Assembly: GCA_937862865.1 (NCBI GenBank)
Contig: CALMFJ010000083.1
Coordinates: 1-45,736 of the forward strand
DNA: 45,736 nt
Source of the DNA: an uncultured Pseudomonadota bacterium
GTDB lineage: Bacteria > Desulfobacterota > Syntrophorhabdia > Syntrophorhabdales > Syntrophorhabdaceae
Direction: 5' to 3'
In this document: one piece after another, positions 1 through 6,771 of the stretch
How the letters are laid out: each line of letters begins with the position of its first letter
Numbering within the stretch: position 1 is the stretch's first letter
The notes under the pieces: model-generated
The model's input: the letters and a program-made list of their open reading frames with translations, nothing else
Databases searched by the model: none
What the model was told of the DNA's origin: nothing
Position numbers and translations under genes: made by a program

Positions 1-1731
1 TCGGCCGCCTTTTTCTACAGCGCCTTCGTAACGTTCTTCCCCCATGTCATAAGGTCGGCCGGCGTGTCAACCATGACATACTTCGATTCGAGCGCCGCCA
101 TTATCTCGCTTATCCTTCTTGGCAGGTACTTTGAATCAAAGGCCAAGACGAGGACGTACACGGCCATCAAACTGCTCTACGAACTCGCGCCAAAGGAGTG
201 CATCGTCCTGAAAGACGGGGTTGAGAAGCACGTGCCGACGGATTCTCTCGAGGTCGGGGACCTGGTTCTTATCCGGCCCGGGGAAAAGGTGCCCATCGAC
301 GGAACTGTTGTCGAGGGGAGCACATACGTCGACGAATCGATGATCACGGGTGAAAGCATGCCCGTCCACAAAGGGCAGGCTGACGAGGTGATAGGGGGCA
401 CCATCAACGGAAAGGGGTCTGTCACTGTCAGGGCGACACGCATCGGGTCCGACACGGTCCTCGCGAAGGTGATACGGCTTGTCGAAGAGGCCCAGTTCAC
501 GAAGGCACCCGTCCAGCGCCTCGCCGACAGGGTGGCGGGTGTTTTCGTCCCTGCGGTTATAGGAATAGGCGTTTGTGCTTTCCTGGTATGGTTCTTTTTC
601 GGCCCGGAGCCGAGGATCACAAACGCGGTCCTTTCCTTCGTGAGCGTCCTCATCATCGCGTGCCCCTGCGCGCTCGGCCTTGCCACTCCTACGGCCATAA
701 TGGTTGCAACCGGCGCGGGGGCAAGAAGGGGCATCCTCATCAAGAGTGCGGAAGCCCTCGAGCTGACCAACATGACGCGCCACGTCCTTTTTGATAAGAC
801 CGGGACCTTGACCGAAGGTAAGATCGTCCTTGTCGACCTCGTCCCCCTCGACGGCCGCACGGAAGCGCAGGTCCTCCGGATAGCCTTTAACCTCGAGCGG
901 CCCTCGGAGCATCCTTTTTCCGAAGCGTTGAGGAAAAAGATACAGGAAACGGACATCCCGTCAACTGCCGTCGATAATTTTGAGGCAGTCGCCGGAAAGG
1001 GGATCAAAGGGACGATGGACGGGATCTCTTACCGCATGGGCAACAGAGCACTTTACGAGGACGAAGGCCGTACCCTCGACGAAAAGGTAGCGCACCTCTA
1101 CGAGGAGAAAGAGAACGCGGCTGCATCGCCTGTTATTCTGTGGGATGATTCGGGCATCATAGCGCTTCTCGCCTTCAGCGATACCGTGCGGGAGGAGTCG
1201 GCCGGCGTCGTTGGCGACCTGAAGAACATGGGCATCGTGCCGGTGATGATCACGGGCGACAGCCTGAACGGAGCACGGTCGATAAGCGGGCGGGTCGGTA
1301 TCGACACGTATTTCTCCCGGGTCCTGCCCGACCGGAAGGCGTCCATCGTCGAGGATTTCAAGAAAAAAGGGGTGACCATCATGGTCGGTGACGGGATTAA
1401 TGACGCGCCGTCGCTGGCGGTCGCCGATATCGGCGTTGCCATGGGCAAAGGCACCGACATCGCTATCGAATCGGCAGACGTGGTCCTGATGAAAGGTCAC
1501 CTGTCGCGCCTCATAACCCTCATCAGGCTTTCCAAAAAAACAATCAGGGTCATTCGGCAGAACCTGTTCTGGGCGTTTATCTACAACACCCTCGGGATAC
1601 CTGTCGCTTTCGGCGCCCTGTATCCCTTCTTCGGGATAAGGCTCGAACCGATATTCGGTGCGGCCGCGATGGTCGTAAGCTCCATCTCCGTGGTCAGCAA
1701 CTCGCTGAGGCTCAGGCTTTTTAAAGATTGA
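1..1731 (+). CDS. copA: Cu+-exporting P1B-type ATPase, 3' part (5' end outside window)
   Basis: Frame 1 is open from base 1, so the gene starts upstream of the window and the GTG at 64 in the ORF track is internal. The visible part runs from the transmembrane region before the actuator domain to the C-terminus. It shows the TGES phosphatase loop, the intramembrane metal motif CPCALGLATP, the phosphorylation site DKTGTLTEG, the HP motif of P1B ATPases (SEHPFSEA) and the hinge GDGINDAP. The last helices carry YN (FIYNTLG) and MVVSS, which together with CPC form the P1B-1 signature for monovalent copper. From the family, it would pump Cu+ out of the cytoplasm through the inner membrane using ATP. 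N-terminal metal-binding domains, if present, lie outside the window. Ag+ transport is also possible. Confidence 0.93.
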   Translation, partial: SAAFFYSAFVTFFPHVIRSAGVSTMTYFDSSAAIISLILLGRYFESKAKTRTYTAIKLLYELAPKECIVLKDGVEKHVPTDSLEVGDLVLIRPGEKVPIDGTVVEGSTYVDESMITGESMPVHKGQADEVIGGTINGKGSVTVRATRIGSDTVLAKVIRLVEEAQFTKAPVQRLADRVAGVFVPAVIGIGVCAFLVWFFFGPEPRITNAVLSFVSVLIIACPCALGLATPTAIMVATGAGARRGILIKSAEALELTNMTRHVLFDKTGTLTEGKIVLVDLVPLDGRTEAQVLRIAFNLERPSEHPFSEALRKKIQETDIPSTAVDNFEAVAGKGIKGTMDGISYRMGNRALYEDEGRTLDEKVAHLYEEKENAAASPVILWDDSGIIALLAFSDTVREESAGVVGDLKNMGIVPVMITGDSLNGARSISGRVGIDTYFSRVLPDRKASIVEDFKKKGVTIMVGDGINDAPSLAVADIGVAMGKGTDIAIESADVVLMKGHLSRLITLIRLSKKTIRVIRQNLFWAFIYNTLGIPVAFGALYPFFGIRLEPIFGAAAMVVSSISVVSNSLRLRLFKD

Positions 1732-1773
1732 CGCTCCGGCTGTTTGCCGCTTTGCGAGCAAGGCCCTTGCCTC

Positions 1774-1801
1774 TTGTGCAAATGAGTGAATATGCTACAA
1801 T
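1774..1801 (+). promoter_or_regulatory. Sigma-70-like promoter with extended -10
   Basis: TTGTGC, a 16-nt spacer, then TACAAT preceded by TGC. It lies 32 nt upstream of the DUF5661-like start, which has its own strong ribosome binding site (AAAAGGGGGG). The same TGCTACAAT core occurs ahead of two other genes in the window. Confidence 0.55.
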
Positions 1802-1833
1802 CATAAGAAAAATAGAATGAAAAGGGGGGCATC

Positions 1834-2271
1834 ATGAAGATACCGGAATATATAACCAAAGACGAGGTGACGAAATTCTGCAAGGCCCTGAAGATACGGG
1901 ACTGGTCAAAATTGAAGGCCGCGAAGGTCATGCCCAAAGAGGCGAAGACCATCCTTGCCGCCGTCAACGAGACCAGGATGAACATCGATCCCGAGGAGTT
2001 CCGCAAGGGCCTCGAGGTTGAACTGGAGCACGGGATACGCTTCACGGACGCCAACATCACAAACAACCATCCCCTCGTCACGGGCAAGATCGTGATAGCC
2101 CATCTCAAGGAATCACTCGACTATTACAAGCTCCTCGAGGTCGCGGAACTCGAAGGCGACCTGCATAAGGCCATCGTGGCCGGGGACCTGAAAAAGGTCA
2201 AGAAGGAATACAAGAAACTGGCGCTGGCAAAGATTACTCTCGCGAAAACGGAAGCGGCACAGGTTAAATAA
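1834..2271 (+). CDS. DUF5661-like small helical protein
   Basis: A 145-residue, charged, predicted cytoplasmic protein with no signal peptide or membrane segment. The central part (EFRKGLEVELEHG, then TNNHPLVTGKIVIAHLKE and DYYKLL) resembles the DUF5661 family, small proteins often found in anaerobes. That assignment is from memory of the pattern and is moderate. The C-terminal 35 residues are a lysine/alanine-rich helix. The start is supported by an AAAAGGGGGG ribosome binding site and an upstream extended -10 promoter. It stands alone between the copper ATPase and a dispersed repeat. The function is unknown. Confidence 0.8.
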   Translation: MKIPEYITKDEVTKFCKALKIRDWSKLKAAKVMPKEAKTILAAVNETRMNIDPEEFRKGLEVELEHGIRFTDANITNNHPLVTGKIVIAHLKESLDYYKLLEVAELEGDLHKAIVAGDLKKVKKEYKKLALAKITLAKTEAAQVK

Positions 2272-2320
2272 AGATAGTTTCAAGTTTCATGTTTCAAACA
2301 AAAGCGTAGAACCCCCATTT

Positions 2321-2426
2321 CGTCATCCCGGCGCTTGACGCCGGGACCTGAGGTTTTGTTTTTGTTTCAGGGTTTTTAGAAGATTGAAAAGAAAAAACCT
2401 GGATTCCGGCCTTCGCCGGAATGACG
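2321..2426. repeat. Dispersed inverted repeat, family A copy 1
   Basis: The left arm begins CGTCATCCCGGCG and the right arm ends CGCCGGAATGACG. The arms are imperfect reverse complements of about 37 nt, each itself a small palindrome, separated by a T/A-rich centre. Copies 2 and 3 of the family lie at 3211 and 36348. It fills the gap between the DUF5661-like gene and the convergent TPR lipoprotein gene. The type resembles the widespread GTCATTCCGGCGAAAGCCGGAATCCAG palindromic repeats of many bacterial genomes. Confidence 0.8.
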
Positions 2427-2461
2427 GACAGGGGAGAGAAGCCGTTAGCCGCCTTATGCTC

Positions 2462-3151
2462 CTACCTGAGCATTTCCTTCAGCACGTTCAGGGCTTCATT
2501 GCTCGTCGGGTCGAGGGAGAGTGCCTTCTGTGCGTTTTCTATGGCCTCGGATATTGCGCCGCTTTTCAGGAGTGCCCGTGCGAGGCCGATGTATGCCCTG
2601 GTATTATCGGGGTTTTCCCTGATCGCATCACGAAAAACGCCGACGGCGTCACGGACATCCCCTTTACGCGCCAATCCGGTTGCTACGGCAACGAGCACCT
2701 TGGATGCGTCGTCCTTGACCTTCTTGCCCTGCGGGCTCGAGGACATGGCCTCCCGTACCAGGGTCAGCGATGACTCGAAATTACCTTTTCCCAATTCCTC
2801 GAATGCCGCGCCCATGAGCGCGTCGAGAAGGATGTCGAATATCTGGGATTTGAAATCGTCGGGTGACAAACGGTAAGCCCTGCGCAGGGGCGGCAACGCC
2901 TTGCCGTACTGCTTCATGTTCAGGTACGTCCTGCCGAGATACAACTGGGCCTCATAATAATCAGGCTCCGCTTCTGCCGCCTTCTGGAAGAAAGACAGGG
3001 CGCTTTCAAACTTCCCCTGGTCGAAAAGAACGAGCCCGGCATTGAAATCCGCCCTCACTGCCGGGCTTATCGCAACCCCCGCACAGGAAACGAGAAAGAT
3101 GGCCGCCATGGCAAGTACTGCAAGTCCGGGCAACATACCCTTGACATTCAT
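2462..3151 (-). CDS. TPR-repeat lipoprotein
   Basis: A 229-residue protein starting MNVKGMLPG, with a hydrophobic signal and a lipobox (FLVSC) that predicts lipidation at Cys22 or so. The start at 3151 is preferred over the ORF-track start at 3181 because GGAGG stands just upstream and the signal peptide then begins at the N-terminus. The rest is made of tetratricopeptide repeats, for example GLVLFDQGKFESALSFFQKA, AQLYLGRTYLNMKQYGKALP and a C-terminal pair near residues 175-225. TPR lipoproteins usually scaffold protein complexes at the outer membrane or in the periplasm. It lies downstream of the ydbH/ydbL-like pair, separated by a family A repeat, so co-transcription is possible but not shown. 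Confidence 0.88.
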   Translation of the reverse strand: MNVKGMLPGLAVLAMAAIFLVSCAGVAISPAVRADFNAGLVLFDQGKFESALSFFQKAAEAEPDYYEAQLYLGRTYLNMKQYGKALPPLRRAYRLSPDDFKSQIFDILLDALMGAAFEELGKGNFESSLTLVREAMSSSPQGKKVKDDASKVLVAVATGLARKGDVRDAVGVFRDAIRENPDNTRAYIGLARALLKSGAISEAIENAQKALSLDPTSNEALNVLKEMLR

Positions 3152-3210
3152 ACTTCCTCCACCAAATACATCCTGGGCCAATTATTGTGATTCCAGCCAT
3201 AAGGCCGTGT

Positions 3211-3316
3211 CGTCATCACGGGCTTGACCCTGGATACAAGGTTTTTTTTACACGTACAGACTTTTGATAAGACCTAAAAGAAAAACCTTGGCTTCCCGCT
3301 TTCGCGGGAATGACGA
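3211..3316. repeat. Dispersed inverted repeat, family A copy 2
   Basis: The left arm begins CGTCATCACGGGCTTGACCC and the right arm ends TTCGCGGGAATGACGA, with a T-rich and A-rich centre. The layout matches the copies at 2321 and 36348. It lies between the ydbL-like gene and the TPR lipoprotein gene. Both this copy and copy 1 are followed by a similar GCCGTT(A/C)GCCG stretch, so the duplicated unit may be longer than the inverted repeat. Confidence 0.75.
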
Positions 3317-3359
3317 CAAGGGATGGAAACCCGGGCTGCATAAGCCGTTCGCCGTAAGC

Positions 3360-3947
3360 CTATTTTTTTTGCCATCCCCCCCCGTCGTTCTGGATCCACC
3401 AGCCGGGCTGGGACTTGTCCCGCCAGGAGTTCGCGAATATCCTCTGGATCTTGGGCAATGAATCGGAGCCCAGTTTGTTCGCCCGCATGATCTCGTTGTA
3501 AAGGGCGGCCCGGTTGTTGTTCTCCGTGCCCATTACACGGTTGAGGTCCGCCTTTTCCTTCAGGTTGAGGCCCCCGGCGTCCCGCTGTTCCAGAAGACCC
3601 ATGTTGTTCTCGCCGATCGCCCCTTTGTCGTAAAAATTCTTCAGCTGCGGGTAGTTGTCCTTCATTGCCTGCTTGAGGCTCCGTATGGCGGGCGTGGAAA
3701 CGTCTATGTTGATCTGGGCATGAGCTTCCGCGGGCCCGACGAACTTCTTCAGGGAATCGAGAAGCCGGCTCTGCGTGTCCCCCTTCTTCTCTTCGGGCTG
3801 CTTCTGGTCCTTCGTCCCGCGCACATCGTCGACGATCTCGTCCGCCGCCTTCTGGATGGCCGCGGCCGGGAAATAGATATTGACAGTGACGCACGCTGCG
3901 AGCAATATCATGAAGCTCAATGCCAGGTGCCGTAATCTTCTCATCAT
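3360..3947 (-). CDS. ydbL: YdbL-family (DUF1318) lipoprotein with a YnbE-like N-terminus
   Basis: A 195-residue lipoprotein with signal MMRRLRHLALSFMILLAAC, where the Cys follows the lipobox LLAA. Immediately after the Cys comes a short hydrophobic strand (VTVNIYFPAA) and QKAADEIVDDVRG. The C-terminal half (AINIDVSTPAIRSLK, GAIGENNMGLL, AALYNEIM) is the DUF1318/YdbL fold. In E. coli, YnbE is an outer-membrane lipoprotein that pairs with the AsmA-like protein YdbH, and YdbL is a separate periplasmic chaperone-like protein. Here one lipidated polypeptide seems to carry both a strand-forming lipid-anchored segment and a YdbL domain. A ribosome binding site AAGGAGGATCAG precedes the start, and the gene follows the ydbH-like gene by 21 nt. 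The family call is firm and the dual role is inferred. Confidence 0.82.
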   Translation of the reverse strand: MMRRLRHLALSFMILLAACVTVNIYFPAAAIQKAADEIVDDVRGTKDQKQPEEKKGDTQSRLLDSLKKFVGPAEAHAQINIDVSTPAIRSLKQAMKDNYPQLKNFYDKGAIGENNMGLLEQRDAGGLNLKEKADLNRVMGTENNNRAALYNEIMRANKLGSDSLPKIQRIFANSWRDKSQPGWWIQNDGGGWQKK

Positions 3948-3968
3948 CTGATCCTCCTTTTAAGTCCC

Positions 3969-6608
3969 TTAATTGACCTTTATTGTCGGGCCGGTGCCAT
4001 CCTTGCTCTTCTGGAAGACCCTGCCGATCCTCTCCTGCATGTCCTTAAAGCTTACCACATTATGGGGGTCCCTGTTCACAACATCTATCCCGCGCAGGAA
4101 GGCCCTTCGTATCAGGTATTCCTTGCCGCCTTCGATGATCTTCCCCCGGATGTTGAAGTTGTCGTTCTCCAGCGTGCACCTGATGCCGATCCTGCTATAG
4201 GGGTATTCCTTGAAGAACTTGTTGATCCCGCTCTTGAGGATGGCGCCTATGCCGCCGCTGCCCGTGCCCAGTATCGATATGTTCTCGATGGCATCGACGG
4301 ATACCTTTTGCGACACACCTCTTCCTCTCACCGTGTCGAGATCGAAAACAAACCGGGAGGGCTGACCGTACTCCACCTCGAGGCCTTTCATGGAGCCTTC
4401 GACAACTCCCGTTATCTTCCCGATCTTTATCGTCTCCGTTATCTTCCCGAGATCTATGTTGTTGAACACGATATCGCCCCCTATCCTGCGCGAGGGGGCA
4501 AAAAGGTTTTTGGCGTACATATCGAGCACTTCGATCCTGCCGCCGAAGATATCGACAGACATTCCCCCTTCTGTCCTCAGTTCGCCGTTCTGGTAGGCGA
4601 CCATCGGAAAACGCGCCTTTACGGTACCGGGAAATGTGAAGCCGGTAAGGTCATTGAGCAGCCGGGGAAGATCGATGCCTGTCACTGTCCCGGCAAAAGA
4701 GAACCGGGGAGACCCGCCGAGCACATCTTTCGCAACGACGTCCCGGATGCGTACCGCCCCGCCGTAAAAAGGAACGGAGATCACGCCCGTCGCGATTACA
4801 TCTGTCCCCGATGCGATAACGGGTATCTTCAGCCCGGACAGGCTATATTCCCCTTTTTTGAACCCCGTGATCATGATCCAGCCGAGATCACGGCGTTCAC
4901 CACCGGAACCCGTGCCCGTTTTTCCTCCGGCGGCAAGATCAAAAGGGACGTCGGCTTCCAGGGCTTTGACATCGAGCGATAGCGCCGGAAGCCTGAACGA
5001 CGATGCCGCAAGCTTCACGTTGCCGCTTGCCTCCAGCCTTTTCTCGACAGATGCCAGTGAGACGTCCGCACTCAGGCTGCCATCCACATCGATCCCCTTA
5101 AGCGACGGCACGGTCTCGGCGAGATAATTCGACAAGAAATCTGCAACGATCCTCTTCATTGCCATATCCCGGGCATCTATGTGAAAACGCCAGCCGTCCT
5201 TGCCAAAATAGCCGTCATACGCATACCGGCCGGTGCTGAAGAGGTCGCACACCCCTTTGATGCGCGATCCCGCTTTACTGCTCGTCACAATGTCCGCATT
5301 TGCGGAAAACGCAGCGCGGTCTTTGGACAGGTCCTTATAGTACTTGCCCCAGAGATATTCCCCCGAAGAGACCCGCGACGACACCTTCAGGGATGTCTCC
5401 TTCCCCCCGCGGGGGAGCGTAAAATTCATGATGACGAGGCCGTTTATCCCCTGGGCCGCCTTTGAACCGTCCGGCGACGCAAACCCGCCTTTTTTGATAT
5501 CCATGGTGATGCTCCCCGAAAGCGACGGCGACCCGCCGGAAAGCGTGCCCGCCATGCGGCCATTGAAGGCACCCTGGCCCTGAATAGACCATTTCTTTGC
5601 CTCTTCCTGCGTCATCAGGGATTTGGCCAGCGAAAAAATGCTCGAGAAATTGAGGTCCCGCGTCTCGAGCGACGCGGATATGGGCATCGCCCCTTTGAGC
5701 TTGAGCCGCGCGGCGCCGTTCAGAGTGCCTATGCCGGGCATGGCGATCCGGACATTGTCGGAGACGAGGTCGCCGGTCTTCGTCAGGTACCGGGCACCTA
5801 TCCCGATGGCGGACTTCTTGAGAACGGCCTCCCCGGATTCCGTCAGGAACACAAACTCTCCTATATTGATATCTGACCGGGAAGTCACTATCCGGTCTTT
5901 TTCAAACTGAACGGGGATCGTTAATTTTACATTCTTCATGCCGGCCCTGCCCGCTGCGAAGGCCCCGATATCCAGTTCAAGAACGCCCTTCCCCAGCATA
6001 TCGGGAAAGATGCCGGTCAACTGCAGCCTGCCCCTGCAACTTCCCGTCACAGAGAATCCTGACTTTCCCGGTTCATTGACGCCGATGAGGCCGGTGAACG
6101 ACAGGGTCCCGCCATGTTCGGGGGAGAAATCCTTCACGGTCAGATCGATCTTTTTTAGAGATATCCGCGTGTCTGACCCTTTGAAGAGAAGCGTGAACTC
6201 CCCGTTCTCCATGGTGAGCAGCCGGACCGAAGGTATCCTCTTGATGAATGACAGGTCGGTCTCTGTCTCCTTCCTGTCGCCCACGCGTATGCGTATTTTC
6301 GCGTCCTTGAGGACGATCTTTTCGACATCACCGCGGAAAGCGCCCTGCGGCGTCGTATCCACCGTGACCCGGGAGCTGGCGAAGATAAAATTCCGGTTGC
6401 GCGTATCGGTGAGGGTGAAGCCTCTCAGGTCAGCCCTGACAAGGGGAAAAAAGGAAAATGACTCGGCGTTGATATCGTACCCGAACAGGGGAGCGCTCAG
6501 CATCGAGACCGATCGAAGGAGAAGCGGCGTTCTGGCAAGGACCGCGAGCCCTGCTGCACAAGCAGCAACGAGGATAATGATCGTCAGAACGAACCTCTTG
6601 TTCCTCAT
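3969..6608 (-). CDS. ydbH: YdbH-like AsmA-family intermembrane protein
   Basis: An 879-residue protein with one N-terminal membrane anchor (MRNKRFVLTIIILVAACAAGLAVLA) followed by a long periplasmic region of repeating beta-strands typical of the AsmA/YdbH/TamB superfamily. The C-terminal part (TVKARFPMVAYQNGEL, GGDIVFNNIDLGKIT, YPYSRIGIRCTLENDNFNIRG) matches the YdbH C-terminal domain. E. coli YdbH bridges the two membranes and helps phospholipid transport to the outer membrane together with YnbE and YdbL. The next gene, 21 nt downstream, is a YdbL-family lipoprotein, which supports the same role here. The start at 6608 replaces the upstream ORF-track start because GGAGGGGG precedes this ATG and the anchor then begins the protein. 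Confidence 0.85.
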   Translation of the reverse strand: MRNKRFVLTIIILVAACAAGLAVLARTPLLLRSVSMLSAPLFGYDINAESFSFFPLVRADLRGFTLTDTRNRNFIFASSRVTVDTTPQGAFRGDVEKIVLKDAKIRIRVGDRKETETDLSFIKRIPSVRLLTMENGEFTLLFKGSDTRISLKKIDLTVKDFSPEHGGTLSFTGLIGVNEPGKSGFSVTGSCRGRLQLTGIFPDMLGKGVLELDIGAFAAGRAGMKNVKLTIPVQFEKDRIVTSRSDINIGEFVFLTESGEAVLKKSAIGIGARYLTKTGDLVSDNVRIAMPGIGTLNGAARLKLKGAMPISASLETRDLNFSSIFSLAKSLMTQEEAKKWSIQGQGAFNGRMAGTLSGGSPSLSGSITMDIKKGGFASPDGSKAAQGINGLVIMNFTLPRGGKETSLKVSSRVSSGEYLWGKYYKDLSKDRAAFSANADIVTSSKAGSRIKGVCDLFSTGRYAYDGYFGKDGWRFHIDARDMAMKRIVADFLSNYLAETVPSLKGIDVDGSLSADVSLASVEKRLEASGNVKLAASSFRLPALSLDVKALEADVPFDLAAGGKTGTGSGGERRDLGWIMITGFKKGEYSLSGLKIPVIASGTDVIATGVISVPFYGGAVRIRDVVAKDVLGGSPRFSFAGTVTGIDLPRLLNDLTGFTFPGTVKARFPMVAYQNGELRTEGGMSVDIFGGRIEVLDMYAKNLFAPSRRIGGDIVFNNIDLGKITETIKIGKITGVVEGSMKGLEVEYGQPSRFVFDLDTVRGRGVSQKVSVDAIENISILGTGSGGIGAILKSGINKFFKEYPYSRIGIRCTLENDNFNIRGKIIEGGKEYLIRRAFLRGIDVVNRDPHNVVSFKDMQERIGRVFQKSKDGTGPTIKVN

Positions 6609-6626
6609 GGGCCCCCCTCCGGGGCG

Positions 6627-6669
6627 CGGCCTGCTGCTTAAGCAGGCCGTTTCAGCCACCTGCGGTGGC
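6627..6669. other. Two hairpins in the ydbH-like leader
   Basis: CGGCCTGCT-GCTTA-AGCAGGCCG (9-bp stem) at 6627-6649 is followed by GCCACC-TGC-GGTGGC (6-bp stem) at 6655-6669. They lie in the 163-nt divergent region between the ydbH-like and spermidine-synthase-like genes, next to the ydbH ribosome binding site. They could shape the 5' leader. No T-tract follows, so they are not obvious terminators. Confidence 0.4.
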
Positions 6670-6771
6670 AGTTCCAGGTTTCAGGCAAAAACACACATCA
6701 TCAATAAAGACCCCGTCTTCCCGGGAGAGTCTTGTCTTTCATTATTATATCCGTTATTGTACTTGAAGGCT

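Noticed and set aside
5938-6771. N-terminal extension of the spermidine-synthase-like ORF
   Set aside because: The extension is antisense to the ydbH-like gene, is Ser/Arg/Pro-rich shadow sequence and precedes the first natural helix. The real start is near 6772.
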